A stretch of DNA of 64,000 bases from Pseudomonas sp. MYb60 (lineage in GTDB: Bacteria > Pseudomonadota > Gammaproteobacteria > Pseudomonadales > Pseudomonadaceae): the NCBI RefSeq assembly GCF_002979555.1, contig NZ_PCOZ01000002.1, forward strand, positions 124,001 to 188,000, given 5' to 3'. Below are positions 36,342 through 45,436 of the stretch, piece by piece. Below the pieces are notes generated by a model. The model did no database searches and was not told where the DNA came from. It saw only the letters and a program-made list of their open reading frames with translations. Every line of letters starts with the position of its first letter. The stretch's first letter is position 1. The position numbers and the translations under genes were made by a program.

Positions 36342-36430
36342 CATCGGGGGCAAGCCCCCTCCCACATTTGACCGGGTTCACAGCTAGCTGTTGGTGAATA
36401 CAGTCAGTGTGGGAGGGGCTTGCCCCGGTA
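36342..36430. repeat. REPIN-like pair of the GGGAGGGGGCTTGCCCCC type
   Basis: ATCGGGGGCAAGCCCCCTCC and an inverted second unit (TGTGGGAGGGGCTTGCCCCG) face each other in outward orientation over about 89 bases. They lie between the convergent ferredoxin and mutM genes. Confidence 0.85.
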
Positions 36431-36454
36431 GCAATCTCAGCCCTCACACAGCAA

Positions 36455-37267
36455 TCAGCGCTGGCACTTGGGGCAAAACACACTCGCCCGCTGCCCCAGC
36501 ACCACATTGCGCAGTTCAGTCCCGCAGACCTTGCAGCCATCGCCCCCACGGCCGTACACGAACAGCTCCTGCTGGAAGTATCCCGGCTGCCCGTCGCCAC
36601 CGATAAAGTCCCGCAACGTGGTACCGCCACGCTCAATGGCCGCCGCCAGTACCCGTTTGATCTCGATCGCCAGCTTCAAATAACGCGCCCGTGAAATGCC
36701 GCCTGCTGCGCGACGTGGGTCGATCCCCGCCGCAAACAGGGCTTCGGTCGCGTAGATATTGCCCACGCCCACCACCACCGCGTTGTCCATGATGAATGGT
36801 TTCACCGCCATCGACTTCCCACGGGACAGCTGGAACAGCCGCTCGCCATCGAATAGGTCGGTCAACGGCTCCGGCCCCAGGCGAATCAGCAGCTCATGGT
36901 TGTGCGGGTCCTGGCTCCAGAGCATCGCGCCAAAGCGTCGCGGGTCGGTGTAGCGCAGGGCCAGGCCCGACTCCAGTTCGATGTCCACATGCTCATGCTT
37001 GGCCGCCGGCAACCCGGCTTCCACCAGGCGCAGGTTGCCGGACATGCCCAAGTGGCTGATCAAGGTGCCCACTTCGGCATTGATCAACAAATACTTGGCC
37101 CGCCGCTCCACCAGCACGATGCGCTGCCCGGACAGGCGCACATCCAGGTCTTCCGGGATCGGCCAGCGCAGGCGCCGCTCTCGCACCACCACGCGGCTGA
37201 CGCGCTGGCCTTCCAGATGCGGGGCAATGCCGCGTCGGGTGGTTTCGACTTCGGGTAACTCGGGCAT
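36455..37267 (-). CDS. mutM: Formamidopyrimidine-DNA glycosylase
   Basis: A 270-residue base-excision repair enzyme for 8-oxoguanine and Fapy lesions. The N-terminal catalytic proline and glutamate are P2-E3 in '[20 protein letters not shown]'. The lesion/helix motif is '[20 protein letters not shown]'. The C-terminal zinc finger has four cysteines: '[15 protein letters not shown]' and 'FCPKCQR'. All required residues are present. It is followed 21 bases upstream on the same strand by the HDOD gene. Confidence 0.97.
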   Translation of the reverse strand: MPELPEVETTRRGIAPHLEGQRVSRVVVRERRLRWPIPEDLDVRLSGQRIVLVERRAKYLLINAEVGTLISHLGMSGNLRLVEAGLPAAKHEHVDIELESGLALRYTDPRRFGAMLWSQDPHNHELLIRLGPEPLTDLFDGERLFQLSRGKSMAVKPFIMDNAVVVGVGNIYATEALFAAGIDPRRAAGGISRARYLKLAIEIKRVLAAAIERGGTTLRDFIGGDGQPGYFQQELFVYGRGGDGCKVCGTELRNVVLGQRASVFCPKCQR

Positions 37268-37288
37268 GCATACCTCGTGTAGGAAGGG

Positions 37289-38155
37289 TCAGTGGGCGCC
37301 CAGTTCGCGGATCGACAGCTTCATGCTTTCGAAGTCGTAATCCGACAGGCCCACGTAGTCCAGCACCAGATGGCTGATGGCGTTCCACTCATGGTCCACC
37401 GCCTGGTTGCCCAGTACGCGGTAGGACGAGCAGATATGCTCGGCCATTTTCAGCATCGCCAGCAGGTTTTTCAGCTGCGGGTTGCGCGACGATTCATCGC
37501 TGAAGATCGCCAGGGCGTTGTGGTGGTTGGCGATGGCGTCGGTCACGTGTTCCGGCAGGCGCCAGGACTTGGCGGTGTAGTAGCCGACCACCGCATGGTT
37601 GGTGTTGAACGCGCGGTTCTCGGTGTCGACCACCCGGCAGTCAGGGCCGGCATTGGCGTAGGCTTCTTCGAGCACCGCCATGTAATTGGGGAAGCGCTTG
37701 AGCATCAGCGGCACGCCGCAGTCGTGGAACAGGCCCAAGGCATAGGCTTCGTCCACGGCCTGGGAGCCGGTGCGCTTGGCCAGGGTGAGGCAGGTCATGG
37801 CCACATCCTGGGCGGTGTCCCAGAAGCGGTTGAGGGTGACGATGGTGTCGTCGCTCATCTCGCCCTTGATCGACTGCGCGTTGATCAGGTTGATGATCGA
37901 GCGGCTGCCTAACAGGTTCACGGCGCGCTGGATCGAGGCGATCTTGTTGCTCAGGCCGTAGTACGGCGAGTTGACGATCTTCAGCAACGCGCCGGACAGG
38001 CCCGGGTCCTGGGCGATCAGCCGCGCGATCACTTCCAGGTCCGGATCGGGCATGTACTGCTCCATCTGCAAATCCACCATGATTTGCGGTTGGGGCGGCA
38101 CGCTGATGCCTTGCAGGGCCTGTTGGATCTGTTCGGCGGATAGCTCTTGGGACAT
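37289..38155 (-). CDS. HDOD domain protein
   Basis: A 288-residue protein with an HDOD domain over most of its length: 'LIAQDPGLSGALLKIVNSPY', 'IQRAVNLLGSRSIINLINAQ', 'ALGLFHDCGVPLMLKRFPNY'. HDOD is a non-catalytic HD-like fold found in signalling proteins. The first 30 residues are a short helical lead. Function in this locus is unknown. It probably shares a transcript with mutM. Confidence 0.85.
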   Translation of the reverse strand: MSQELSAEQIQQALQGISVPPQPQIMVDLQMEQYMPDPDLEVIARLIAQDPGLSGALLKIVNSPYYGLSNKIASIQRAVNLLGSRSIINLINAQSIKGEMSDDTIVTLNRFWDTAQDVAMTCLTLAKRTGSQAVDEAYALGLFHDCGVPLMLKRFPNYMAVLEEAYANAGPDCRVVDTENRAFNTNHAVVGYYTAKSWRLPEHVTDAIANHHNALAIFSDESSRNPQLKNLLAMLKMAEHICSSYRVLGNQAVDHEWNAISHLVLDYVGLSDYDFESMKLSIRELGAH

Positions 38156-38240
38156 AAGTACTTACTCTGGACTAGGGTGCGATTCTACCCTCTTAGCAAA
38201 CCTGACCGACACCTCAAAAACCCGAACGAAATAGGATCAA

Positions 38241-38329
38241 ATGTGGAAGCGGGCTTGCCTGCAACAGCATCACCGCCGTACGTCTGATACACCGCGCCGT
38301 CTGCATCGCGGGCAAGTCCGCTCCCACAT
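38241..38329. repeat. REPIN of the GGAAGCGGGCTTGCCTGC type
   Basis: ATGTGGAAGCGGGCTTGCCT at the left and GCGGGCAAGTCCGCTCCCAC at the right, about 89 bases. This is a third REP flavour in the window, between the divergent HDOD and rlmI genes, so it could overlap their promoters. Confidence 0.8.
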
Positions 38330-38379
38330 GAACCGCGCCGCAACAGGTATACTCCCGCTCTTTTTTCCGGAGCGACGTC

Positions 38380-39576
38380 ATGTCCCTGCCAAGCCTGCGT
38401 CTCAAAGCCAACGCCGATCGTCGTTTGCGCAACGGCCACCTGTGGGTCTACAGCAACGAAATCGACGTGGCCGCCACCCCACTCCACGGCTTCCAGGCGG
38501 GCGACCAGGCTATCCTGGAAGCGGCCGGCGGCAAGACCCTGGGCATCGTGGCCATGAGCCCGAACAACCTGATCTGCGCGCGCCTGCTGTCGCGCGACAT
38601 CAAGTTGCCGCTGGACAAGTCGCTGCTGGTGCATCGCCTGAACGTCGCCCTGTCCCTGCGTGATCGCCTGTTCGACAAGCCGTTCTACCGCCTGGTCTAC
38701 GGTGATTCCGACCTGTTGCCAGGCCTGGTGGTCGACCGTTTCGGCGACATCCTGGTGGTGCAGATCGCCTCGGCGACCATGGAAGCCCATAAAGAAGACG
38801 TGATCGCAGCGCTGACCCAGGTGCTCAAGCCAAGCGGCATCCTGTTCAAGAACGACTCCGCCGCGCGCGACGCCGAAGGCCTCAACCGCTACGTCGAGAC
38901 CGTGTTCGGCCTGGTGCCGGAGTGGGTTGCACTGGAAGAAAACGGCGTGAAATTCGAAGCCCCGGTGATCCAGGGCCAGAAGACCGGCTGGTTCTACGAC
39001 CACCGCATGAACCGCGCCCGCCTGGCCCCGTATGCCAAAGGCAAGCGCGTGCTCGACCTGTACAGCTACATTGGCGGCTGGGGCGTGCAGGCTGCTGCCT
39101 TCGGCGCCAGTGAAGTGTTCTGCGTCGACGCCTCCGCCTTCGCCCTCGACGGCGTCGAGCGCAACGCCGCGCTGAACGGCTTTGCCGAGAAGATGACCTG
39201 CATCGAAGGCGACGTGTTCGAAGCGCTCAAAGAGCTCAAAGCCAGCGAAGAACGCTTCGACGTGATCGTCGCCGACCCACCGGCCTTCATCAAGCGCAAG
39301 AAAGACATGAAGAACGGCGAAGGCGCCTACCGCCGCCTGAACGAGCAAGCCATGCGCCTGCTCAGCAAGGACGGCATCCTGGTCAGCGCGTCGTGCTCCA
39401 TGCACCTGCCGGAAGACGACCTGCAAAACATCCTGCTGACCAGCGCCCGCCACCTGGACCGCAACATCCAGATGCTGGAGCGTGGCGGCCAGGGCCCGGA
39501 TCATCCGGTGCACCCGGCGATTGCCGAGACGCGCTACATCAAGAGCATTACGTGCCGTCTGCTGCCCAATAGCTAA
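38380..39576 (+). CDS. rlmI: RlmI, 23S rRNA (cytosine1962-C5)-methyltransferase
   Basis: A 398-residue protein with an N-terminal PUA-like domain ('LRLKANADRRLRNGHLWVYS') and a C-terminal SAM domain ('LDLYSYIGGWGVQAAAFGAS', 'DVIVADPPAFIKRKKDMKNG', 'SASCSMHLPEDDLQ'). RlmI-type enzymes methylate C1962 of 23S rRNA. The catalytic cysteine is in the 'SCSMH' stretch. Family length fits. It is followed by a REPIN and the RAYT transposase gene. Confidence 0.93.
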   Translation: MSLPSLRLKANADRRLRNGHLWVYSNEIDVAATPLHGFQAGDQAILEAAGGKTLGIVAMSPNNLICARLLSRDIKLPLDKSLLVHRLNVALSLRDRLFDKPFYRLVYGDSDLLPGLVVDRFGDILVVQIASATMEAHKEDVIAALTQVLKPSGILFKNDSAARDAEGLNRYVETVFGLVPEWVALEENGVKFEAPVIQGQKTGWFYDHRMNRARLAPYAKGKRVLDLYSYIGGWGVQAAAFGASEVFCVDASAFALDGVERNAALNGFAEKMTCIEGDVFEALKELKASEERFDVIVADPPAFIKRKKDMKNGEGAYRRLNEQAMRLLSKDGILVSASCSMHLPEDDLQNILLTSARHLDRNIQMLERGGQGPDHPVHPAIAETRYIKSITCRLLPNS

Positions 39577-39584
39577 CCGACACC

Positions 39585-39685
39585 TGTAGGAGCGAGCTTG
39601 CTCGCGAAAAACGTATCGACGACTCGGGCTAACTGACAGCGCTGCGTCATCGTTGGCGATTTTCGCGAGCAAGCTCGCTCCTACA
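39585..39685. repeat. REPIN of the GAGCGAGCTTGCTCGC type, upstream of the RAYT gene
   Basis: TGTAGGAGCGAGCTTGCTCG and its reverse complement enclose a 50-base middle. This copy is 97 bases before the RAYT gene, and a second copy follows it, so the transposase gene sits between two matching elements. Confidence 0.92.
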
Positions 39686-39782
39686 ACCAGTGTTCGGGAC
39701 ATAGCTGAAAACACTGTTTAAGCGCCTATAAACGCCTAAGACTTCTACCGTTCTTCTTCCATCAGAAGAAGGGGACGAAGGA

Positions 39783-40241
39783 ATGTCCAGCCAGCAAAAC
39801 GCGCATCGGCTCCGTACCGGACGTTACTCCGAGACGGACCGGATTTACCTACTCACCGCCGTCACTCATCAACGCCTGCCAATCTTCAAGGATTGGCGTA
39901 CCGGGCGCCTGCTTGTCAGCCAATTCAAAAATGCCCAGGAAGAAGGCGAGGCAACGTCTTTGGCCTGGGTGGTCATGCCAGACCATTTCCACTGGCTGGT
40001 GCAATTGCATAACGGCGATCTGCCAAGGCTAATGCGAATCACCAAGTCACGAAGTGCTCGTGCCATCAACCAGGCGAGGCACTCCTTCGGGACTATTTGG
40101 CAAAAAGGCTACTTCGACCAAGCACTACGCAAAGAGGATGACTTGAAGGCCATGGCCCGCTATATCGTGGCCAACCCGTTGCGAGCCGGCCTGGTGGAGC
40201 ATATCGGCCAATACCCGCTGTGGGACGCAAGCTGGCTGTAG
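39783..40241 (+). CDS. REP-associated tyrosine transposase (RAYT)
   Basis: A 152-residue single-strand transposase related to IS200/IS605 TnpA (Y1 transposase fold). The HUH metal motif is H68-F69-H70 in 'WVVMPDHFHWLVQLHNG'. The likely nucleophilic tyrosine is Y110 in 'TIWQKGYFDQALRKEDD'. RAYTs bind and cleave REP sequences and are thought to spread REPINs, and they are vertically kept rather than mobile themselves. It is flanked by two REPINs of one type, which identifies its probable cognate family. The stop TAG is formed by the first bases of the downstream REPIN. All catalytic residues are intact, so it is probably active. Confidence 0.92.
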   Translation: MSSQQNAHRLRTGRYSETDRIYLLTAVTHQRLPIFKDWRTGRLLVSQFKNAQEEGEATSLAWVVMPDHFHWLVQLHNGDLPRLMRITKSRSARAINQARHSFGTIWQKGYFDQALRKEDDLKAMARYIVANPLRAGLVEHIGQYPLWDASWL

Positions 40242-40337
40242 GAGCGAGCTTGCTCGCGAAGCACTCACAGGCAACGCGGGCTACCTGATAGCACTGCGTT
40301 ATCGTTGACGATCTTCGCGAGCAAGCTCGCTCCTACA
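40237..40337. repeat. REPIN of the GAGCGAGCTTGCTCGC type, downstream of the RAYT gene
   Basis: TGTAGGAGCGAGCTTGCTCG with its inverted partner. The first five bases belong to the last two codons (CTG TAG) of the RAYT gene. The middle section closely matches the copy at 8730. Confidence 0.92.
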
Positions 40338-40443
40338 GGAAGACGGTGTAGAATCGGGCTATTCATCGCCAGTCATCCCCCGGCGGGTTTATGAGCTCAA
40401 GGCCAATGCGCACGGCGATCCCGTAACGTTTGCGGCAACTTCC

Positions 40444-40472
40444 GGACACCAGGGCCATTTTTCGGGTGCTCC
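40444..40472 (+). other. Hairpin in the 202-base leader before ilvD
   Basis: GGACACC pairs with GGTGCTCC (seven base pairs, one bulge) around a 14-base loop. It lies 67 bases before the ilvD ATG in an otherwise unassigned stretch from 40338 to 40539. It could be part of a leader RNA or attenuator, but no leader peptide rich in Ile/Val/Leu codons is seen. Confidence 0.3.
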
Positions 40473-40539
40473 AGACGTCAATAGAAGCTCACTCCCCTTT
40501 GCACCTGATTAGTAAGTGATTAGCCGCCCGGAGTGCTCC

Positions 40540-42381
40540 ATGCCAGATTACCGCTCGAAAACATCCACCCACGGCCGCAACATGGCCGGCGCGCGCGCAC
40601 TGTGGCGTGCCACGGGGATGAAAGATGACGACTTCAAGAAGCCGATCATCGCGATTGCCAACTCGTTCACCCAGTTCGTACCGGGCCACGTCCACCTCAA
40701 GGACCTGGGCCAACTGGTAGCCCGCGAGATCGAACGCGCTGGCGGCGTCGCCAAGGAATTCAACACCATCGCCGTGGATGACGGCATCGCCATGGGCCAT
40801 GACGGCATGCTGTATTCCCTGCCGAGCCGCGAGATCATCGCCGACTCCGTGGAATACATGGTCAACGCCCACTGCGCCGACGCCATCGTGTGCATCTCGA
40901 ACTGCGACAAGATCACCCCCGGCATGCTGATGGCCGCTCTGCGCCTGAACATCCCGGTGATCTTCGTCTCCGGCGGCCCGATGGAAGCCGGCAAGACCAA
41001 GCTCGCCTCCCACGGCCTCGACCTGGTCGACGCCATGGTCATCGCCGCCGATTCCAGCGCTTCTGACGAGAAGGTCGCGGAATACGAGCGCAGCGCCTGC
41101 CCGACCTGCGGTTCGTGCTCCGGCATGTTCACCGCCAACTCGATGAACTGCCTGGTGGAAGCCCTGGGCCTGGCATTGCCAGGCAACGGTTCCACCCTGG
41201 CCACCCACAGCGACCGCGAGCAGTTGTTCCTGCAGGCTGGCCGCACCATCGTCGAGCTGTGCAAGCGTTACTACACCGAGAACGATGAGTCGGTGTTGCC
41301 GCGCAACATCGCCAACTTCAAGGCGTTCGAAAACGCCATGACCCTGGACATCGCCATGGGCGGTTCCACCAACACCATCCTGCACTTGCTGGCTGCCGCC
41401 CAGGAAGCCGAGATCGATTTCGACCTGCGCGACATCGACCGTCTGTCCCGTCACGTACCGCAACTGTGCAAAGTCGCGCCGAACATCCAGAAGTACCACA
41501 TGGAAGACGTGCACCGCGCCGGCGGGATCTTCTCGATCCTCGGCTCCCTGGCCCGTGGCGGCCTGCTGCACACCGACCTGCCGACCGTGCACAGCAAGTC
41601 CATCGCCGAAGGCATCGCCAAGTGGGACATCACCCAGACTGACGATGAAGCCGTGCACACCTTCTTCAAGGCCGGCCCGGCGGGCATCCCGACGCAAACC
41701 GCGTTCAGCCAGTCGACCCGTTGGGACACCCTGGACGACGACCGTGAAAACGGCTGCATCCGCAGCGTTGAGCATGCCTACTCGCAAGAAGGCGGCCTTG
41801 CCGTGCTGTACGGCAACATCGCCCTCGACGGCTGCGTGGTGAAAACCGCCGGTGTGGATGAATCCATCCACGTCTTCGAAGGTCGTGCCAAGATCTACGA
41901 AAGCCAGGACAGCTCGGTTCGCGGCATCCTCGCCGACGAAGTGAAGGAAGGCGACATCGTGATCATCCGCTACGAAGGCCCGAAAGGCGGCCCGGGTATG
42001 CAGGAGATGCTCTACCCGACGTCCTACCTGAAATCCAAGGGTCTGGGCAAAGCCTGCGCGCTGCTGACCGACGGCCGTTTCTCCGGCGGTACGTCGGGCC
42101 TGTCCATCGGCCACGCTTCGCCAGAAGCCGCTGCCGGCGGCGCGATTGGCCTGGTACAGGATGGCGACAAGGTGCTGATCGACATTCCGAACCGCTCGAT
42201 CAACCTGTTGATCAGCGACGAAGAACTGGCTGCGCGCCGGGTCGAGCAGGACAAGAAAGGCTGGAAACCGGTGGAGAAGCGTCCGCGCAAAGTCACCACC
42301 GCGCTGAAAGCCTACGCCCTGCTGGCCACCAGTGCCGACAAGGGTGCGGTGCGTAACAAGGCCATGCTCGACGGCCTGTAA
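40540..42381 (+). CDS. ilvD: Dihydroxy-acid dehydratase
   Basis: A 613-residue Fe-S dehydratase of isoleucine, valine and pantothenate synthesis. Cluster and metal residues are in '[19 protein letters not shown]' and '[20 protein letters not shown]'. The C-terminal signature is '[20 protein letters not shown]' with the active serine. I choose ATG 40540 ([20 protein letters not shown]); an upstream start adds eight residues with no support. The gene ends 12 bases before a strong terminator. Confidence 0.97.
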   Translation: MPDYRSKTSTHGRNMAGARALWRATGMKDDDFKKPIIAIANSFTQFVPGHVHLKDLGQLVAREIERAGGVAKEFNTIAVDDGIAMGHDGMLYSLPSREIIADSVEYMVNAHCADAIVCISNCDKITPGMLMAALRLNIPVIFVSGGPMEAGKTKLASHGLDLVDAMVIAADSSASDEKVAEYERSACPTCGSCSGMFTANSMNCLVEALGLALPGNGSTLATHSDREQLFLQAGRTIVELCKRYYTENDESVLPRNIANFKAFENAMTLDIAMGGSTNTILHLLAAAQEAEIDFDLRDIDRLSRHVPQLCKVAPNIQKYHMEDVHRAGGIFSILGSLARGGLLHTDLPTVHSKSIAEGIAKWDITQTDDEAVHTFFKAGPAGIPTQTAFSQSTRWDTLDDDRENGCIRSVEHAYSQEGGLAVLYGNIALDGCVVKTAGVDESIHVFEGRAKIYESQDSSVRGILADEVKEGDIVIIRYEGPKGGPGMQEMLYPTSYLKSKGLGKACALLTDGRFSGGTSGLSIGHASPEAAAGGAIGLVQDGDKVLIDIPNRSINLLISDEELAARRVEQDKKGWKPVEKRPRKVTTALKAYALLATSADKGAVRNKAMLDGL

Positions 42382-42392
42382 GCCCCGCCCAT

Positions 42393-42425
42393 AAAAATGC
42401 CCCGCCCTGTGCGGGGCATTTTTTT
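42393..42425 (+). terminator. Rho-independent terminator of ilvD
   Basis: AAAAATGCCCCGC - CCTG - TGCGGGGCATTTTTTT: a GC-rich stem of about 12 bp followed by seven or more T. It starts 12 bases after the ilvD stop and looks strong. Confidence 0.9.
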
Positions 42426-42458
42426 GCCTGGCCCAACCCCCTGGAACACTGAAGTCAA

Positions 42459-42629
42459 ATGTGGGAGGGGCGGTGCGACGTTTCGACTTGCCCACGATAG
42501 CAATGTGTCAGCCAACTAATCATGTGCTGATACACCGCCATCGGGGGCAAGCCCCCTCCCACAGTTGGCTGGGTTCACACATTTGTATCTGTGAACGCGG
42601 TCGCTGTGGGAGGGGGCTTGCCCCCGATG
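42459..42629. repeat. Cluster of three REP units, the first interrupted
   Basis: Unit 1 (from 42460) begins GTGGGAGGGG, then has about 15 foreign bases (CGGTGCGACGTTTCG) before ACTTGCCCACGATAGC. Units 2 (42540-42563) and 3 (42605-42629) are normal and face each other. The cluster separates the ilvD terminator from the convergent phosphatase gene. Confidence 0.8.
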
Positions 42630-42634
42630 CGGTG

Positions 42635-43693
42635 TTACTGAATATCCTCTGGCTTGACGATCACCCAGTTCTTGTCCGCCGTCACCGGCAACCCTTCCTT
42701 GGCCTGCGCTGCCGCGTGCTTGGCCATCATGCCGTTGAGCTGGGTCATGTATTTGTCTTTGCGGTTGATCCACAGGTGCACGCCGCCCTTGGCCACGTCC
42801 ACATCGTGGAACAGCATGTAGCCGTCACTGGTGGGGGTATCGCCGCCGACAATCACTGGTTTTTTCCATTCGTCGATGTAGGTGAGGATTGCCGCGTGCT
42901 TGCCGGCCATCCAGGTCGCCGGGGTCCACAGGTACGGGGTGAGTTCCAGGCCGAGGTTGGCCTTTTCGTCATACTTGCCGACGCTGATTTGCTTGCGCGC
43001 GGTGGTCAGTTCGCCGGTGGTGCGGTCCTTGAGCAGGGTGGTCACGCCGATGACGTTTTCGGGTTTGACGTTATAGCCGTACTTCGGGTCGGCGGCGACC
43101 ATGCGCACCAGCTCTTCCGACGCGGCGGTCATTACGTACACCTCGATGCCGTTTTCCATCAGCTTGTTGTACAGCTCCTGCTGGCCCGTGAAAATTTTCG
43201 GCGGCTGCACTTCGGATTTCTTCACCGCATCGCCTTCGTAATAGCTGACCGGCACCGGCTTGCCGGACGCCATCAGCTCATCCACCTGGACCTTGAGCTC
43301 CTTGAGGGTGAAACCGGAAAACACCTGGGCGACCCACGGATAGCAGACCATGTCGTCCACTTCGCACAGGCGATAGTAATAGCTGAACAGGCTTTCTTTA
43401 TGGTCGGCGGTGTCTTTGAACGGCATCAGCTTGAGCGAAGGGTCGAGGCTGTCGCGGGTGATCAGGCCCTTGTTTTCCATGAAGGGCAGCAGGGATTCTT
43501 CGAGGTCGTAGCGGTAACTGGTGTTGTCCATGTCGAACACCGCGAAGTTACCCTTGTTGGCGTTGGCGGCGATCATCGCGTTCAGTTGCTTGGCGGCCGG
43601 CGCTGGCCAGTGTTTCAACTCGGTGGCGGCCATGGTTTGACCGGCAAGGCCCAGGCACAGCGCGGCGGTGAACAGTTTCGAAGCGAGCTTCAT
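42635..43693 (-). CDS. Secreted HAD phosphatase, phosphorylcholine-phosphatase-like
   Basis: A 352-residue HAD-superfamily protein with a signal peptide (about 1-22, ending TMAA). Motif I is D54-M-D56-N-T in 'VFDMDNTSYRYDLEESLLPF', and motif III is 'GGDTPTSDGYML' near residue 285. These match P. aeruginosa PchP, a periplasmic phosphatase that removes phosphate from phosphorylcholine. The start is ATG 43693; the long frame upstream lacks family likeness. It is divergent from tcyP. Substrate is inferred by similarity to PchP. Confidence 0.82.
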   Translation of the reverse strand: MKLASKLFTAALCLGLAGQTMAATELKHWPAPAAKQLNAMIAANANKGNFAVFDMDNTSYRYDLEESLLPFMENKGLITRDSLDPSLKLMPFKDTADHKESLFSYYYRLCEVDDMVCYPWVAQVFSGFTLKELKVQVDELMASGKPVPVSYYEGDAVKKSEVQPPKIFTGQQELYNKLMENGIEVYVMTAASEELVRMVAADPKYGYNVKPENVIGVTTLLKDRTTGELTTARKQISVGKYDEKANLGLELTPYLWTPATWMAGKHAAILTYIDEWKKPVIVGGDTPTSDGYMLFHDVDVAKGGVHLWINRKDKYMTQLNGMMAKHAAAQAKEGLPVTADKNWVIVKPEDIQ

Positions 43694-43931
43694 CAGCGTT
43701 TCTCCCTGAGTGAAAGACACCGACGCTAACAAATCTGGATGACCATGACCTCCCGAGCGCGACCGCTTGCATCGTGATAACGCCAATGTCATACGCCTGG
43801 GCGCCAGTCGCTTATTCCAAAAACGACGGTCACCATTCCATCTTGTTATTAATTCATTAGATATCAAGCTGTTAGGCTTTCCGGTTCGCAATCGCCGGCT
43901 CACGCGATTGGCAGCCTCTGACGGAGCTTCA

Positions 43932-45323
43932 ATGAATCTGCCCCTGATTCTCAACTTACTGGTGTTCGCGGCCCTGTTACTGGGCCTGGCACAAACTCGC
44001 CACACAAACTGGAGCCTCGCCAAGAAGGTCTTGTTCGCTCTGGTCCTGGGTGTCGCATTTGGCGTAGCCCTGCATACCCTCTACGGCGCTGGCAACCCGG
44101 TGCTCAAGGCCTCCATCGCTTGGTTCGACCTGGTCGGCAACGGCTATGTGCAATTGCTGCAAATGATCGTCATCCCGCTGGTATTTGCCTCGATCCTAAG
44201 TGCCGTGGCCCGCCTGCATAACGCCTCGTCCTTGGGCAAGATCAGCTTCCTGACCATCGGCACGCTGCTGTTCACGACGGCAATTGCGGCGCTGATCGGC
44301 ATCGGCCTGACCAACCTGTTCGGCCTCACCGCCGAAGGCCTGGTGGCCGGCACTCAGGAAATGGCGCGCCTGCAAGTGATCCAGAATGATTACGCGGGCA
44401 AGGTCGCCGACCTGAATATCCCGCAGTTGCTGCTGTCGTTCGTGCCGGCCAACCCGTTTGCCGACCTGGCGCGCGCCAAGCCAACGTCGATCATCAGCGT
44501 GGTGATTTTCGCCGCCTTCCTGGGGGTTGCCGCGCTGCAACTGCTCAAGGATGACGTGGAAAAAGGCCAGAAAGTCCTTAACGCCATCGATACCCTGCAA
44601 GCCTGGGTGATGCGCCTGGTGCGCCTGGTGATGAAGCTCACGCCCTACGGCGTATTGGCGCTGATGACCAAGGTAGTCGCCGGTTCCAACCTGCAGGACA
44701 TCATCAAGCTCGGCAGTTTCGTGGTGGTGTCGTACCTGGCCCTGGGCCTGATGTTTATGGTGCACGGCCTGCTGCTGTCGCTGGCCGGGATCAACCCGCT
44801 GCGCTTCTTCCGCAAGGTGTGGCCAGTGCTGACGTTTGCCTTCACCAGCCGCTCCAGCGCGGCGGCGATTCCGCTGAGCATTGAAGCGCAGACCCGTCGC
44901 CTGGGTATCCCGCAGTCCATCGCCGGTTTCGCCGCCTCGTTTGGCGCGACCATCGGCCAGAACGGTTGCGCCGGTCTCTACCCGGCCATGTTGGCGGTGA
45001 TGGTGGCGCCCACCGTGGGCATCAACCCGCTGGACCCGCTGTGGATCGCGACCCTGGTAGCGATTGTGACTTTGAGTTCGGCCGGTGTGGCTGGTGTGGG
45101 CGGCGGTGCGACCTTTGCCGCGCTGATCGTGCTGCCGGCGATGGGCTTGCCGGTGTCACTGGTGGCGTTGCTGATTTCCGTGGAGCCGCTGATCGACATG
45201 GGCCGCACGGCGCTGAACGTGAACGGTTCGATGACGGCCGGGGCAATTACCAGCCAGGTCATGGGGCAGACGGATAAGGCGTTGTTGGATGCCGATGAGC
45301 ATGCTGAATTAGCGCAGGCCTGA
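43932..45323 (+). CDS. tcyP: L-cystine symporter TcyP
   Basis: A 463-residue dicarboxylate/amino acid:cation symporter. The N-terminus '[20 protein letters not shown]' and '[20 protein letters not shown]' closely resemble E. coli YdjN/TcyP, a cystine importer. Eight membrane helices with two re-entrant loops are expected; the HP1/TM7-like serine-rich loop is '[20 protein letters not shown]'. The end loop is '[20 protein letters not shown]'. Start is ATG 43932 with GGAG 8 bases before it. The AT-rich gap upstream (43840-43890) probably holds the promoter. Confidence 0.92.
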   Translation: MNLPLILNLLVFAALLLGLAQTRHTNWSLAKKVLFALVLGVAFGVALHTLYGAGNPVLKASIAWFDLVGNGYVQLLQMIVIPLVFASILSAVARLHNASSLGKISFLTIGTLLFTTAIAALIGIGLTNLFGLTAEGLVAGTQEMARLQVIQNDYAGKVADLNIPQLLLSFVPANPFADLARAKPTSIISVVIFAAFLGVAALQLLKDDVEKGQKVLNAIDTLQAWVMRLVRLVMKLTPYGVLALMTKVVAGSNLQDIIKLGSFVVVSYLALGLMFMVHGLLLSLAGINPLRFFRKVWPVLTFAFTSRSSAAAIPLSIEAQTRRLGIPQSIAGFAASFGATIGQNGCAGLYPAMLAVMVAPTVGINPLDPLWIATLVAIVTLSSAGVAGVGGGATFAALIVLPAMGLPVSLVALLISVEPLIDMGRTALNVNGSMTAGAITSQVMGQTDKALLDADEHAELAQA

Positions 45324-45335
45324 AGCCGAATCAAC

Positions 45336-45435
45336 TGTAGGAGCGAGCTTGCTCGCGAAGAACGTCAACGATGACGCGGGCATGCTGAATGAACGCGGCG
45401 CCCTCAGGTTTTTCGCGAGCAAGCTCGCTCCTACA
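45336..45435. repeat. REPIN of the GAGCGAGCTTGCTCGC type
   Basis: TGTAGGAGCGAGCTTGCTCG with inverted partner, about 100 bases. It fills the whole space between the convergent tcyP and folA genes; its end lies one base from the folA stop. Confidence 0.92.
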
Positions 45436-45436
45436 A

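Noticed and set aside
39585-40337. RAYT with flanking repeats as a mobile insertion sequence
   Set aside because: No target duplication or classic IS ends; the gene type is known to be stationary and to act on REPs in trans.
40489-42495. 668-residue open frame opposite ilvD
   Set aside because: Antisense to a complete ilvD, low-complexity composition, no family marks.
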